From an archaeon (GTDB lineage Archaea > Thermoproteota > Nitrososphaeria > Nitrososphaerales > Gagatemarchaeaceae): 39,699 bases of DNA. The notes under the pieces are model-generated. The model made no database searches. It was not told the DNA's origin and worked only from the letters and a program-made list of their open reading frames with translations. Of the stretch, positions 15,108 to 24,404 are shown one piece after another. Numbering within the stretch: position 1 is the first letter of the stretch; every line of letters starts with the position of its first letter. The position numbers were made by a program, and so were the translations under genes. The DNA lies in NCBI GenBank assembly GCA_021791695.1, contig JAJYWC010000017.1, positions 1 through 39,699 of the forward strand. The letters run 5' to 3'.

Positions 15108-16852
15108 TGGTCGAGTACAAGTGGATCGCGCTCTCGAACACCACTATAGGCGTCCTGATGGCGTCGATAGACACAACAATCGTGCTTATCTCTCTTCCCG
15201 CCATCTTCAGGGGTATTCAGATCGACCCTCTGACGTCGTTCCAGTACCTCCTGTGGCTCCTCTTCGGCTACAGTGTCGTAACATCTACCCTTCTGGTCAC
15301 CTTCGGAAGGATTTCGGACATGTTCGGGAGGGTGAAGTTCTACAACCTGGGTTTTGCGATCTTCACGGTGGGTTCCACGCTGCTCTACCTCACGCCAAAC
15401 ACCGGCGACCTCGGCGCCCAGGAGCTCATAGTATTCCGCATAATCCAGGGGGTCGGCGGCGCGTTCCTCTTCGCTAACGGCGCGGCGATCATCACCGACG
15501 CTTTCCCGCAGAACGAACGCGGGAGGGCCCTCGGCATCAACATGATATCGGTGCTCGCCGGTTCGACGATAGGGCTGGTCCTCGGTGGTGTCCTGGCGAC
15601 CTTCGACTGGCGCTACGTCTTCCTCGTGAGCGTGCCGGTCGGTATCATCGGTACCGTCTGGTCGTACTGGAAGCTGAAAGAGACGGGGCAGATCAGGAGG
15701 AACCAGAAGCTCGACGTGTGGGGCAATGTCACGTTCGGGGTCGGGCTGACGCTTGTCCTCGTGGCCATCTCGTACGGGCTTGTCCCGTTCGGCACCTCCA
15801 ACACCGGCTGGGGCGACCCTTGGGTAGTCGGGTCTCTGGCGGGTGGCCTGGCCCTCCTTGCGGCATTCCCATTCATCGAGCTGAGGGCCCCGGAACCGAT
15901 GTTCGACCTCAAGTTGTTCAAGAACAGGTCATTCGCCGCCTCTAACCTCGCTGGCCTCCTGGCTTCGATAGCAAGGGGAGGGGTCCAGATAATGCTGATC
16001 ATCCTCCTTCAGGGGATCTGGCTGCCTCTTCACGGTTACACCTACGCGTCGACTCCCTTCTGGTCCGGGATCTACATCTTACCTCTGCTGATCGGTTTCG
16101 TGATAATGGGGCCCATTAGCGGGTCTCTCGCGGACAAGCACGGCGTTAAGACACTCACGATACTGGGGATGCTCATATCCGCAATCTCCTTCCTCGCCCT
16201 CACCTTCCTCCCGTACGACTTCAGCTATCTGCCGTTCGCGATAACCGTGTTCTTTATGGGCATCGGCAGCGGTCTCTTCGCGTCTCCGAACGTGCTTTCC
16301 ATCATGAATTCCGTGCCCGCGCAGGTGAGGGGCGTGGCCTCGGGCATGCGCGCCACCCTGCAGAACACGGGCCAGACGATAAGCCTCGCCATCTTCTTCA
16401 CGATCATCATAGCATCGCTAACCTCCAGCCTTCCCTCAGCCTTCCAGTCAGCCATGGCGACGGCAGGCGTGCCACAGCTCAGCGCCTACTTCGTCAATAT
16501 ACCTGCGACGAGCGCCGTCTTTGCCGCCTTCCTCGGCTTCAATCCCGTCTCCTCCATCCTGGCCACCGTCCCGCAGTCCATCGTGAACTCAATACCACAG
16601 AGCACTCTCCACTATCTCAGCGGGACAACGTTCTTCCCGAACGCCATCGCGCCAGCGTTCATGTCGGCCCTTCACGTCACGTTCTACATCGGCCTCGCGA
16701 TCTCGGTGCTGGCCATGCTCATCTCCTACTTCAGGGGCGACGAGACCCCCTCGAAGCGCGCTCCACAGGCCGTCGCTCAGCCGAAGCCCCAGTCGCCCAT
16801 ACCTGTGGCGCCTCCTGTAAGAAGGACGGGCGAAAAGGAGGCCACGGCATGA
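15107..16852 (+). CDS. MFS multidrug efflux pump, DHA2 (14-TMS) family
   Basis: Predicted proton-driven drug exporter of 581 residues with about 14 membrane segments, the DHA2/EmrB type. The first helix has the family's acidic residue in [18 protein letters not shown]. Motif A is [11 protein letters not shown] after TM2, and [24 protein letters not shown] and the [14 protein letters not shown] stretch are characteristic of DHA2. A long external loop before the last helix (about 490-540) and a Pro/Lys-rich cytoplasmic tail are also seen. The start ATG is near-leaderless behind the TATA. The stop overlaps the marR start as ATGA, so pump and regulator are translationally coupled. Confidence 0.9.
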   Translation: MVEYKWIALSNTTIGVLMASIDTTIVLISLPAIFRGIQIDPLTSFQYLLWLLFGYSVVTSTLLVTFGRISDMFGRVKFYNLGFAIFTVGSTLLYLTPNTGDLGAQELIVFRIIQGVGGAFLFANGAAIITDAFPQNERGRALGINMISVLAGSTIGLVLGGVLATFDWRYVFLVSVPVGIIGTVWSYWKLKETGQIRRNQKLDVWGNVTFGVGLTLVLVAISYGLVPFGTSNTGWGDPWVVGSLAGGLALLAAFPFIELRAPEPMFDLKLFKNRSFAASNLAGLLASIARGGVQIMLIILLQGIWLPLHGYTYASTPFWSGIYILPLLIGFVIMGPISGSLADKHGVKTLTILGMLISAISFLALTFLPYDFSYLPFAITVFFMGIGSGLFASPNVLSIMNSVPAQVRGVASGMRATLQNTGQTISLAIFFTIIIASLTSSLPSAFQSAMATAGVPQLSAYFVNIPATSAVFAAFLGFNPVSSILATVPQSIVNSIPQSTLHYLSGTTFFPNAIAPAFMSALHVTFYIGLAISVLAMLISYFRGDETPSKRAPQAVAQPKPQSPIPVAPPVRRTGEKEATA

Positions 16853-17286
16853 CCTCGCCCCACGTCTCTGAGGAGATGGATTTCGTCATCGCGTTCAGGG
16901 ACGCATGGAGGAAGATTCAGAGGCTCTCCGAGAAGAACCTCGCCACGATTGGACTCAGCGTCACCGAGCTGCGCATACTGAAACTCCTCTCCCTGCACGG
17001 TCCATCGCCGATGGCCCGCTTCGCGAGCGAGTTCTACATGACGCCGGCGTCCGTCACCGGTGTCGTCGACAGGCTCGAGGGTGACGGTCTAGTCGAGCGC
17101 GAACGGGTCAGCGCGGACCGCAGGGTCATCCATGTGCATATCACCCAGAGGGGACGCGAGAGGCTCGAAGCCGGCCTGAAGCTCAACAAACGCTTCGCTG
17201 AGAGGGTGCTAGGGTCGCTCTCGAAGGAACAACAGAAGGAACTCATCGAGCTCCTGGACAAGCTAGCCCGCGCCGCCGAAGCCTGA
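16849..17286 (+). CDS. MarR-family transcriptional regulator
   Basis: Winged-helix repressor of 145 residues. Helices 1-2 form the dimer interface; the recognition helix region is [28 protein letters not shown], followed by the wing with the typical [12 protein letters not shown] (D-x-R motif), and the C-terminal helices complete the dimerisation region. Its start overlaps the efflux gene's stop (ATGA). It probably senses a toxic ligand and represses the operon through the TTAGCC palindromes at 15060-15107; that target is inferred from position. Confidence 0.92.
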   Translation: MTSPHVSEEMDFVIAFRDAWRKIQRLSEKNLATIGLSVTELRILKLLSLHGPSPMARFASEFYMTPASVTGVVDRLEGDGLVERERVSADRRVIHVHITQRGRERLEAGLKLNKRFAERVLGSLSKEQQKELIELLDKLARAAEA

Positions 17287-17373
17287 ACCCATCAAGCCAC
17301 ATATACCATATTGAAACCGTGTGCAATGCTTATACTGTGACCCAGGAATATATGGTCCAGGAGACAAGAGAGA

Positions 17374-17622
17374 ATGGCAATGGCAACGGCAATCACAGAC
17401 GAGGAGATTGGTCGCCTTCAGCGTAACATGAGCGAGGCGGATTTCGGAAGGATGGAGTTTCTGGAGATAGTCCACGTGGAGAAGCCCCGCATAATCTACA
17501 CTAGCGGGACGAAGCACTTCTTTTTCCTGGCTGGTCTGGCGGTCTCAACGAGGGAGTGCAGTCATTCGGACTTTGGGCCGGAACACGTTCTGCTGCCGTG
17601 GCTGTCGACCGCTGACGAGTAG
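17374..17622 (+). CDS. small hypothetical protein
   Basis: I do not recognise this 82-residue product. It starts MAMATAITDEEIGRLQ, contains a mixed helix/strand middle (FLEIVHVEKPRIIYTS), a hydrophobic stretch (HFFFLAGLAVS) too short and weak for a sure membrane helix, and one Cys. A TATA-like CTTATACTG at 17329-17337 lies about 40 bp upstream of the ATG, which supports expression. It converges with the AbrB-PhoU gene, whose stop is 8 bp past its own. The codon pattern is like that of its neighbours. Confidence 0.5.
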   Translation: MAMATAITDEEIGRLQRNMSEADFGRMEFLEIVHVEKPRIIYTSGTKHFFFLAGLAVSTRECSHSDFGPEHVLLPWLSTADE

Positions 17623-17629
17623 ACTCTTT

Positions 17630-18706
17630 CTAAGCGGCCTTCAGGAGGGGGCCCTCTTCCATCGTCGTCACGATCCCCTCCGTGTTCATGTTTATCACGA
17701 CCTCGGCTATGTCTGCGGCATACTCTGCGGTCCTCCGGATGTCCTCGACGACTAGGGGCAGTACCCGGTCCGTTTCTTCGCCCTTTCCCTTGCCGATGGC
17801 ATTGAGGATCTCGGCCTGCATCGCCTCGGCCGCCTTTGCTTTCTCGACCACATCGTCGGCCGACTGGTAGTCGCTCTTGAAGAGGGCCAGCCCGGCTTCC
17901 TCGAACAGGCCGACCGCGTACTCGCTCATCTTGACTATCTTTTCCAGGACCTGCGGACTGACCTGACCCTCCAGACGCAGGACACCCTCCGCCACCTTGC
18001 TCGCGTGGTCCGCGACGCGCTCGACGCTCTTGATTATCAGCCGGTAGTCGAGGCAGTCCCTCCTGCTCTTCAGTTCGATCTCCCTGAGGACAAAGTCGCT
18101 CTGCACCGCCATGTTGAGCTGGCGAATGGCGTAGAGGCTGAACCGGTCGACCTCGTCGTCGGATTTTGTGACGGCAGCGGCGGCGTCCTTATCGTTCTTC
18201 GACAGCGCCCTTACAGAGTCCCTGTGCATCGACTCGGAGATGAGGAACATTCTCTTCAGCACGTTCTTCACGCTGAGCTCCGGATAGCTGAGAAGCACCT
18301 GCAGCGTGATCCCTTCACGCGAGTCAGCAATTATCTCGGTCCCTATGAGGTGCCTTCTCGTCGCTTCCTTGACCGCATCTCTCTGCGCGGAGGTCAGAGA
18401 ACCCTCCCTTGCCTTGATCTGGATCGTGCTGTATCCGAGAAGATAGACCGATATGAGCTGCCGCACGATCGAGTCCGTCTTGTTCTTCGAGGAGACCTCG
18501 ATGAGCGCCTCCGACCTGCTCGAAGCAATCTTCCCCACGCGGGGCGTCACGATCAACGAGGAGTCGCCCTGTTTCTCGACCGCGACCGAGTCGCCTGCCC
18601 CCAGGCCCATCTCCTCGACCCACTTCTTGGGCAGGGCGAGCATGTACGAGGACTTGCCTGAGAACTGTATCTTCCTGACTTCGCCTTTTTGATGCTCTTT
18701 AGACAT
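17630..18706 (-). CDS. phosphate regulator with AbrB and PhoU domains
   Basis: 358-residue regulator joining an N-terminal SpoVT/AbrB DNA-binding hairpin (about residues 8-50: RKIQFSGKSSYMLALPKKWVEEMGL, GDSVAVEKQGDSSLIVTP) to two PhoU repeats. Repeat 1 holds ALSKNDKDAAAAVTKSDDEVDRFSLY with the metal-binding E/D-x3-D pattern; repeat 2 holds RTAEYAADIAEVVINM. This archaeal architecture is thought to tie phosphate status to transcription, unlike the DNA-binding-free PhoU of bacteria. ATG 18706 is used; GTG 18715 is three codons earlier. It is divergent from pstS across a 99-bp gap holding ATATGG-N10-CCATAT, so it is the probable regulator of the pst operon. Confidence 0.85.
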   Translation of the reverse strand: MSKEHQKGEVRKIQFSGKSSYMLALPKKWVEEMGLGAGDSVAVEKQGDSSLIVTPRVGKIASSRSEALIEVSSKNKTDSIVRQLISVYLLGYSTIQIKAREGSLTSAQRDAVKEATRRHLIGTEIIADSREGITLQVLLSYPELSVKNVLKRMFLISESMHRDSVRALSKNDKDAAAAVTKSDDEVDRFSLYAIRQLNMAVQSDFVLREIELKSRRDCLDYRLIIKSVERVADHASKVAEGVLRLEGQVSPQVLEKIVKMSEYAVGLFEEAGLALFKSDYQSADDVVEKAKAAEAMQAEILNAIGKGKGEETDRVLPLVVEDIRRTAEYAADIAEVVINMNTEGIVTTMEEGPLLKAA

Positions 18707-18730
18707 AATCAACACGAAAAATAGGTGTCA

Positions 18731-18752
18731 ATATGGCTCACCGCTTCCATAT
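18731..18752. promoter_or_regulatory. ATATGG-N10-CCATAT inverted repeat between AbrB-PhoU and pstS
   Basis: Perfect 6-bp half-sites at 18731-18736 and 18747-18752 in the short divergent gap. It overlaps the minus-strand TATA candidate of the regulator gene and lies just upstream of the pstS TATA (ACTTATAGAG, 18771-18780). Such a site suits a dimeric AbrB-type regulator controlling both directions. No experimental support is visible. Confidence 0.4.
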
Positions 18753-18805
18753 ATTTCCCTTGCGATTTCGACTTATAGAGTAAAACCAGCTCGTTCGGTT
18801 TGAAA

Positions 18806-20071
18806 ATGCCATCTTTCTCTGAAAGATCTAACAAAAGACACGGAATCGGTGGTGCGATCGTAGGTGTGATCGTTGTAGTGGTCATGATAGTCTCTGCACT
18901 CGCAGGCTATTATGCCGCGGGCACGAGCATCTCGACCACTACCACAACGTCAGTTTCGACAACCACCTTACCCCCGGTCACCACCACGGTGACCGTCACC
19001 GGAGGCGTCAGCACCTCCGTCAGCACCTCGGTACAGACGACCATCCCTCCTCCGACCCTACCGTCGAGCCTCCCGTCTGAGACAATCTCAGAAACCGGGT
19101 CGACCCTTCTCTACCCACTCTTCAACCTGTGGGTCCCCAACTTCACCACGACGTACTCAAACGTCAGGGTGAACACCGCGGGCACGGGGAGCGGGACGGG
19201 CATCTCGAGCGCGGCCGCAGGGACCGTGCAGATCGGTGCCTCTGACGCCTACCTCACAAGTTCGCAAGCATCCGAGTACCCCAACCTCCTCAACATCCCC
19301 CTCGCAATCTCGGCTCAGCAGATCAACTACAACCTCCCGATGATACCTTCGACCACCAGCCTAAACTTCTCCGGGAACGTACTGGCAGGGATCTACAACG
19401 GCTCGATATCCTTCTGGGATAACGCGGCGATAAAGGCGATCAACCCAGGAGTAGCAAGCCTGCTGCCACACCAGACCATAGTGCCCATCCATCGCTCGGA
19501 TGGGAGCGGAGACACGTTCATCTTCACTTCCTACCTGTCTGACCAGAGCCCGGATTGGGCTAAGACCGTCGGCTTCGCCACGTCGGTAAGCTGGCCGTCT
19601 GTCCCAGCCGCGGAGGGCGCGATAGGCAACGGAGGTATGGTCCAGGCTTGCGCCCAAACCGAATACTCGATAGCGTACATTGGAATCAGCTTCTTCAACA
19701 ACGCCAAGAGCGCCGGCCTCGGACACGCGCACCTGAAGAACGCCGCAGGCAACTACGTCGACATCACTGAGGCGAACATCCTCTCGGCCGCGCAACAGGA
19801 GACCTCTTCAACACCTCCCGACGAGACGCTCTCCATGGTCAATGCTCCTGGGGCAAACTCCTACCCGATCATCAACTATGAATATGCAATCGTCGGAAAG
19901 ACCCAGGCGGATGCTAACACTGCCCTAGTTGTGAGGACATTGCTCGACTGGGCAATCCTCCCGGCCTACGGCAACAGCGCATACTTCCTCAGCCAAGTCG
20001 GATTCGTGCCACTGCCACCCGCAATTGCATCGCTCAGCTACGCGCAGATAGCGGAGATAGGACCTCAGTGA
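18806..20071 (+). CDS. pstS: phosphate ABC transporter, substrate-binding protein PstS
   Basis: Extracellular phosphate-binding protein of 421 residues, anchored by one N-terminal membrane helix (about residues 13-36) followed by a Thr/Ser/Pro-rich stalk of about 55 residues. The binding domain shows the phosphate motifs ETGSTLLYPLF and HRSDGSGDTFIFTSYL, plus GNGGMVQACAQTEYSIAYIG. ATG 18806 is favoured; TTG 18800 is two codons upstream and close to the predicted transcription start from the TATA at 18771-18780. It is the first gene of pstSCAB-phoU; the stop overlaps the pstC start as GTGA. Confidence 0.93.
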   Translation: MPSFSERSNKRHGIGGAIVGVIVVVVMIVSALAGYYAAGTSISTTTTTSVSTTTLPPVTTTVTVTGGVSTSVSTSVQTTIPPPTLPSSLPSETISETGSTLLYPLFNLWVPNFTTTYSNVRVNTAGTGSGTGISSAAAGTVQIGASDAYLTSSQASEYPNLLNIPLAISAQQINYNLPMIPSTTSLNFSGNVLAGIYNGSISFWDNAAIKAINPGVASLLPHQTIVPIHRSDGSGDTFIFTSYLSDQSPDWAKTVGFATSVSWPSVPAAEGAIGNGGMVQACAQTEYSIAYIGISFFNNAKSAGLGHAHLKNAAGNYVDITEANILSAAQQETSSTPPDETLSMVNAPGANSYPIINYEYAIVGKTQADANTALVVRTLLDWAILPAYGNSAYFLSQVGFVPLPPAIASLSYAQIAEIGPQ

Positions 20072-21081
20072 GCAGTCGCACCAAGTCCAGAACATCACCC
20101 GCAAACATGGGAGACAGAGCCTACAAGGTAGTATCGGCACTGCTCGGGAGCAGTGCCTTCATCTTCCTTTTTCTAATTTTGGGAGTGCTCCTGATATTCA
20201 GCTATCCGTCTCTCATCGTCAATGGTATCGGGTTCTTCACGCGAGTAACGTGGAACCCCAACATATCCGGCAGCGTCACGGTGATACACGGAATCCGGGC
20301 CATGTCCAACGCGTCCTACGGGATGCTCGTCTTCTTCCTCGGTACCCTCCTCTCCTCCGGGCTGGCCCTCCTTATCGCCGTGCCCATAAGCTTGGGGATT
20401 GCGGTGTTCCTTACGGAGGTCGCCCCAAGGCGGGTCTCCTTCGGTCTTTCATTCTTTGTGGAGCTTCTCGCCGGGATACCGAGTATAGTATTCGGATTCT
20501 GGGGGTTCCTCGTGCTCGGCCCGTTCCTGAAGGTCTACATCGAGCCCGGGATGGCTACCTATCTGTCGTTCATACCTTACTTCAGGGGACCCGTTCTGAG
20601 CTACGGGCTCCCAGCCTCCGGGGTCATCCTGGCGTTGATGATAGTCCCTATAATCGCGTCCATCAGCCGCGATGCGATGTCGCAGACACCACTCGAGCTC
20701 AAAGAGGCTGCGATGGCGCTGGGCACGACCAGATGGGAGACGACGCGCAGGGTCGTATTGCCGTATGCGCGTACCGCTATTCTAGGCTCGGTGGTCCTGG
20801 GACTCGGCCGCGCCCTCGGTGAGACGATGGCGGTAGCCATGGTCTCCCAGTCGGCGGTCAACCTTCTTCCAACCAACTTCTACTATCCAATCAACAGCTT
20901 GGCCGCATTCATGGCTCAGACCCTCGACAGCGCCTTCACGGACCCCACGAGCATGGAGGTATACGCTCTAGTCGAGTTGGCTCTGGTTCTTCTTGCGATT
21001 ACCACCACCGTCAACATCATCGCTAGATTGATGGTGAGGCAGGGCTTCATCTCTAGCGCGGAGCATGTGGTGCAGGTATGA
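20068..21081 (+). CDS. pstC: phosphate ABC transporter permease PstC
   Basis: Membrane subunit of 337 residues with six predicted helices and a large external loop after the first. The EAA-type coupling motif is LKEAAMALGTTRWETTRRVVLPYARTAILG split over about residues 211-240, followed by LGRALGETMAVAMVS, typical of PstC. The start is GTG 20068, overlapping the pstS stop. It pairs with PstA to form the channel energised by PstB. Confidence 0.93.
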   Translation: MSSRTKSRTSPANMGDRAYKVVSALLGSSAFIFLFLILGVLLIFSYPSLIVNGIGFFTRVTWNPNISGSVTVIHGIRAMSNASYGMLVFFLGTLLSSGLALLIAVPISLGIAVFLTEVAPRRVSFGLSFFVELLAGIPSIVFGFWGFLVLGPFLKVYIEPGMATYLSFIPYFRGPVLSYGLPASGVILALMIVPIIASISRDAMSQTPLELKEAAMALGTTRWETTRRVVLPYARTAILGSVVLGLGRALGETMAVAMVSQSAVNLLPTNFYYPINSLAAFMAQTLDSAFTDPTSMEVYALVELALVLLAITTTVNIIARLMVRQGFISSAEHVVQV

Positions 21082-22025
21082 GCAGTGGAGAGACCTCTGG
21101 CGGTTCAGGGGTGGGTGGAAACGTCTCGTCGGAGGCGCGGGTCGCCCCGATCTGGAAGGAGAAGGCCGTCATCGCGAACCACAGAAAGAGGATATTTTTC
21201 GACAATGTAGCCGGGGTCCTTGCCTTTGCATGCGTCTTTGCTGTTCTGGTGCCTCTGGCGGACATGGTCTTCATGTTCGCGTACAGGGGCATTCAGCTGC
21301 TTTCCATCGAGTCCCTGACTACGATTACGATCGGCTCCTCGTCGTTCGTCAGTGGCGGACTCGCCAATGCGATAGTCGGAACGTTCCTGCTGATAGCCCT
21401 GGCTGCGGCGGTGACCATCCCCCTGGGGCTGATAGGAGGCATTTACATGGCCGAGTTCTCTAATGACGGAAGGCTGTCCGAGGCCCTTCGGTTCGCCGCA
21501 GATGTCCTCGCGGGCAACTCTTCGATAGTGCTCGGCTATGTGGGATACCTCGTTTTCGTACTCTATTTCGGGTGGGGTTATTCAGCTGCGGCGGGCGCCC
21601 TGACTCTGTCCATCTTGATGTTCCCCTACGTGTTCCGCACCACCGAGCTGGCGCTCAGGAAGGTCCCGCAATCTATCAGAGAGGCCGCCATCGCGCTGGG
21701 AAGCACCAAATCCACGATGGTCAATCGACTCGTGGTCCGATTTGCTATGCCGGGGATACTTACCGGGATACTGTTGGCAGTCGGGATAGGGCTGAGCGAG
21801 ACCGCACCCCTGCTCTACACGGCCTCGTTCTCGAACTACATACCGACGGGTGCGCTGACCCACCAGCCGGTCGGTTATCTCACGTACGTGGTCTATGTTT
21901 ACTCGCAGCTGCCGTCGTCCGGTGCCCACGATCTGGCGTACCTGGCATCATTTCTCCTGATAACCATGGTACTTACCATAAACGTGGTTGCGCGGCTCGG
22001 GCTTCGGAGGTTCTCCAAGGTATAA
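21078..22025 (+). CDS. pstA: phosphate ABC transporter permease PstA
   Basis: Second permease subunit of 315 residues, six membrane helices. Conserved regions are [18 protein letters not shown], the [14 protein letters not shown] segment, and the coupling motif [31 protein letters not shown] (split over about residues 200-232) followed by [12 protein letters not shown]. Starts with ATG overlapping the pstC stop by 4 bp. The N-terminal 35 residues are polar and variable. Confidence 0.93.
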   Translation: MSSGETSGGSGVGGNVSSEARVAPIWKEKAVIANHRKRIFFDNVAGVLAFACVFAVLVPLADMVFMFAYRGIQLLSIESLTTITIGSSSFVSGGLANAIVGTFLLIALAAAVTIPLGLIGGIYMAEFSNDGRLSEALRFAADVLAGNSSIVLGYVGYLVFVLYFGWGYSAAAGALTLSILMFPYVFRTTELALRKVPQSIREAAIALGSTKSTMVNRLVVRFAMPGILTGILLAVGIGLSETAPLLYTASFSNYIPTGALTHQPVGYLTYVVYVYSQLPSSGAHDLAYLASFLLITMVLTINVVARLGLRRFSKV

Positions 22026-22065
22026 ATTGGGCCGAACTGGTCACACGATAGGTAGACCCATATTG

Positions 22066-22881
22066 ATGAAAGAAGAAGACAGAATGAGAGAAGGTCCGGC
22101 CGGGAGCCAGCCCGTTCTCGCTCCCACCGAGAGCCTGATCGAGCTAGTGGAGCTGAGTGCATACTACGGGTCCCTGCAGGTGCTGAAGAACATCAGACTT
22201 TCCATCGAGAAGAACAAAATCACGGTCTTCATGGGACCGTCGGGCTGCGGAAAGAGCACCCTCGTCAGGACTCTTAACCGTATGAACGACGGCGTCCCTG
22301 GCTTCAGGACGACTGGCAAGGTGATGATTGAAGGGCAGGACATCTACGCCTCCGATGTCGACCCCGTCCTGCTCAAGACCCGCGTGGGCATGGTCTTCCA
22401 AAAACCGAACCCGTTCCCGATCTCGATATACGATAATGTCGCGTTCGGTCCCAGGATTCACAAACTTGCTAAGAACAAGTACGAGCTCGATAGCATCGTG
22501 AGAGAGAGTCTTCAGAAGGCCGCGCTATGGGACGAAGTCAAGGATAGGCTCAGCAAGAGCGCGACTGGTTTGTCTGGAGGACAGCAGCAGAGGCTCTGTA
22601 TCGCGAGAGCGCTCGCGGTACGCCCAGAGGTCCTGTTGATGGACGAGCCCGCATCCGCTCTCGACCCGGGGTCAACCTCTAAGGTGGAAGAGCTGATGGT
22701 CGAGCTGAAGGAAAACTACACGGTCGTTCTGGTCACTCACAACATGCAGCAAGCGGCGCGCGTCGGGACGAAGGTGGCCTTCCTCTACAAGGGTGACCTG
22801 GTGGAGTTTGGACCTGCTTCAGACGTATTCGAGAACCCGAAGAGCCCGCTGACGGAGAAGTACATCCGGGGGAGCCTGTAG
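22066..22881 (+). CDS. pstB: phosphate ABC transporter ATPase PstB
   Basis: ATPase subunit of 271 residues. Walker A is GPSGCGKST (about residue 61), Q-loop VFQKPNPFP, signature LSGGQQQRL, Walker [14 protein letters not shown] and the switch His in [20 protein letters not shown] after Walker A and the [12 protein letters not shown] stretch are hallmarks of PstB. ATG 22066 is chosen over an in-frame ATG at 21988 because the latter lies inside pstA and adds 26 residues without family similarity. Confidence 0.95.
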   Translation: MKEEDRMREGPAGSQPVLAPTESLIELVELSAYYGSLQVLKNIRLSIEKNKITVFMGPSGCGKSTLVRTLNRMNDGVPGFRTTGKVMIEGQDIYASDVDPVLLKTRVGMVFQKPNPFPISIYDNVAFGPRIHKLAKNKYELDSIVRESLQKAALWDEVKDRLSKSATGLSGGQQQRLCIARALAVRPEVLLMDEPASALDPGSTSKVEELMVELKENYTVVLVTHNMQQAARVGTKVAFLYKGDLVEFGPASDVFENPKSPLTEKYIRGSL

Positions 22882-22910
22882 CTAGTATCAGCTAAAGGTG
22901 ATATTGCAGA

Positions 22911-23543
22911 ATGCGCCTAATGGAAATGGGACTCGAAAGGCTGACGAAGATAGTGCTTGAGATGGGGACGCTCTCGGAGACCACTGTCACACAGGCAATC
23001 GAGGCCTACTCGACGGGCAAAGACGTCAGAGAGGAAGTCTTCGCCAACTCGGAGCGGCTTGCCGCGCTTCAGGACGACGTCAACGACCTCGCCACAGAGA
23101 TGATTGCGAGATATCAGCCAGTTGCGTCTGACCTTCGTTTTATCACATCCTCCATGGAAATCGGTTACGGTTTCTCCCGTCTGGGAAGGTACGCGTACGA
23201 CATCACAGACATACTGTCGATCTACAGGGACCTTTCCAGCTGCGACAAGACGGACGTACAACAGGCCGCAAAGCAGGCTGCCGACATGATACACATGAGC
23301 ATCAAGGCGTTCATCGAAAGGGACGTGATGATGGCCGGCAAGCTGAAGACAATGGACAACGTCGTAGACGACCTGTACCGTAACTACCTGAGGAAGGTAA
23401 CCAAGGAAGTCGACGGAGACATGAAGTGCTACATCTCCGGTACCCTGGTCCTCCGCTACCTCGAGAGGATAGCCGACCACGCCGAGGACGTCGGCGAGGC
23501 AGTGGCGTACACGGTCACGGGAAAGAGAGCCTCCAGGAAATAG
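22911..23543 (+). CDS. phoU: phosphate uptake regulator PhoU
   Basis: PhoU protein of 210 residues built of two three-helix repeats. The metal-binding patterns are seen as ALQDDVNDLATEMI in repeat 1 and TMDNVVDDLYRNYL in repeat 2, each followed by the short connecting helix and the RLGRYAYDITDI / YLERIADHAEDVGEAV arms. It is the last gene of pstSCAB-phoU, 29 bp after pstB. In bacteria PhoU links the transporter to a sensor kinase; here no kinase is nearby and the AbrB-PhoU protein upstream may take that role. Confidence 0.92.
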   Translation: MRLMEMGLERLTKIVLEMGTLSETTVTQAIEAYSTGKDVREEVFANSERLAALQDDVNDLATEMIARYQPVASDLRFITSSMEIGYGFSRLGRYAYDITDILSIYRDLSSCDKTDVQQAAKQAADMIHMSIKAFIERDVMMAGKLKTMDNVVDDLYRNYLRKVTKEVDGDMKCYISGTLVLRYLERIADHAEDVGEAVAYTVTGKRASRK

Positions 23544-23592
23544 AGCATATCCGGGAATGCTTTTCAATCGGGCCTATGTGAGCAGCCCGCGC

Positions 23593-24109
23593 TCAGCGCG
23601 GTTCAGCATGGTAGAGCAGGACGTGTCGTTCTCGTCCATTGCGCGGAACTGGCCTAACACCAGTCCCTAACCCGCGATGGCAGTTAGAGCAGAAGGATGC
23701 ACTTGTCGGGCTCAGATATTGACTCCCAAGGCCTGGTCATTCCTCCATTTGCTAGGCAGATTCCTTTCGTCGCCTTGTCAAGACGGTGTAACTCGAGGGC
23801 GGCATTGCACCGATCATAGACACAAAGAGCGCATTTGCCACCCTTGCACTCAATCGCGCTTGCCTTGAGGCGCCTTCGATGAAGAACGGGTGCCTGTGCC
23901 ATGTCATCCGCAATTTCCTTCAGGGATTTCTTTCGCCGCCCGCTTCCATAGGAAGCAAAGGCTGGAGAAAGACCATACTTTCGCTCCCAATACAAGATGG
24001 CGGCTTCGCTTCTATCTAGCTGCTCGGCAATCTTCCTGGTCGAAAGGCGCTGATTCAACAGGGCGACTGGGACATTCTTCTCAATCAACGAGCAGATAGG
24101 GGTGCGCAC
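23593..24109 (-). pseudogene. HTH + HNH endonuclease-like gene, frameshifted
   Basis: Minus-strand reading gives an N-terminal helix-turn-helix (RLSTRKIAEQLDRSEAAILYWERKYGL), then HNH-type elements CKGGKCALCVYDRCNAALELHRLD and a trailing WESISEPDKCIL, similar to phage-type and stand-alone HNH nucleases. The frame stops at 23684, but in the next frame the sequence continues as FCSNCHRGLG (Cys-x2-Cys-His at 23674-23691), which is the second zinc half of the domain, and stays open to TGA at 23593. One indel near 23692-23697 explains this. The usual His-His of the first half reads His-Arg, a further sign of decay. The start is GTG 24109. It lies 151 bp from the intron-containing tRNA-Asn gene. 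Confidence 0.6.
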
Positions 24110-24260
24110 ACTTAATCCCCACGCAGGTACGCACGATCCCTCTGCCGTTCAAAAGTTGGGCCGTGCAGTCTGCCAAGAATTTCATTCACACTTCTCGAAG
24201 GACTGCAGGCAGCGGAGAGCAAAGGCCAAATACAGAAGCAATGGGAGGCAGGTCGTAACT

Positions 24261-24380
24261 GGCGCCGTAGCTCAGAGGCATTCGATAAATTCCGAGTAGC
24301 ATGGTAGACCTCCGATAAGGGGCTCCAAAAGCAGCAGGCTGTTAACCTGTTGGTCGGCCGTTCGAGTCGGCCCGGCGCCG
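24261..24380 (+). tRNA. tRNA-Asn (GTT) with two introns
   Basis: The acceptor GGCGCCG (24261-24267) pairs with CGGCGCC (24373-24379) with discriminator G, as usual for Asn. The anticodon stem GCAGG/CCTGT encloses CTGTTAA with GTT at 24341-24343; the T arm is GGCCG-TTCGAGT-CGGCC. The D arm closes only after removing two insertions: about 24 nt in the D loop (near 24276-24299; an AG repeat at the edges blurs the boundary) and 22 nt within the 3' side of the D stem (24309-24330), which brings GA and GC together as GAGC. The mature length is 74 nt. No intron is in the anticodon loop. A TATA-like CCAAATAC lies near 24229. No CCA is encoded. Confidence 0.88.
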
Positions 24381-24404
24381 CTTACTCCCATCCCCGCGTC
24401 GCTT

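Noticed and set aside
20068-22025. Frameshift or fusion between pstC and pstA
   Set aside because: The genes overlap by 4 bp with normal start and stop codons; each encodes a complete permease.
23589-23667. tRNA-like fold after phoU (GTTC...GAGC arm, GGACG...CGTCC arm, ACTGG...CCAGT arm)
   Set aside because: The arms do not form a proper cloverleaf: the second loop has 9 nt, the T loop lacks TTCRA, and no acceptor stem closes. The region is also the coding 3' end of the frameshifted HNH gene on the other strand.
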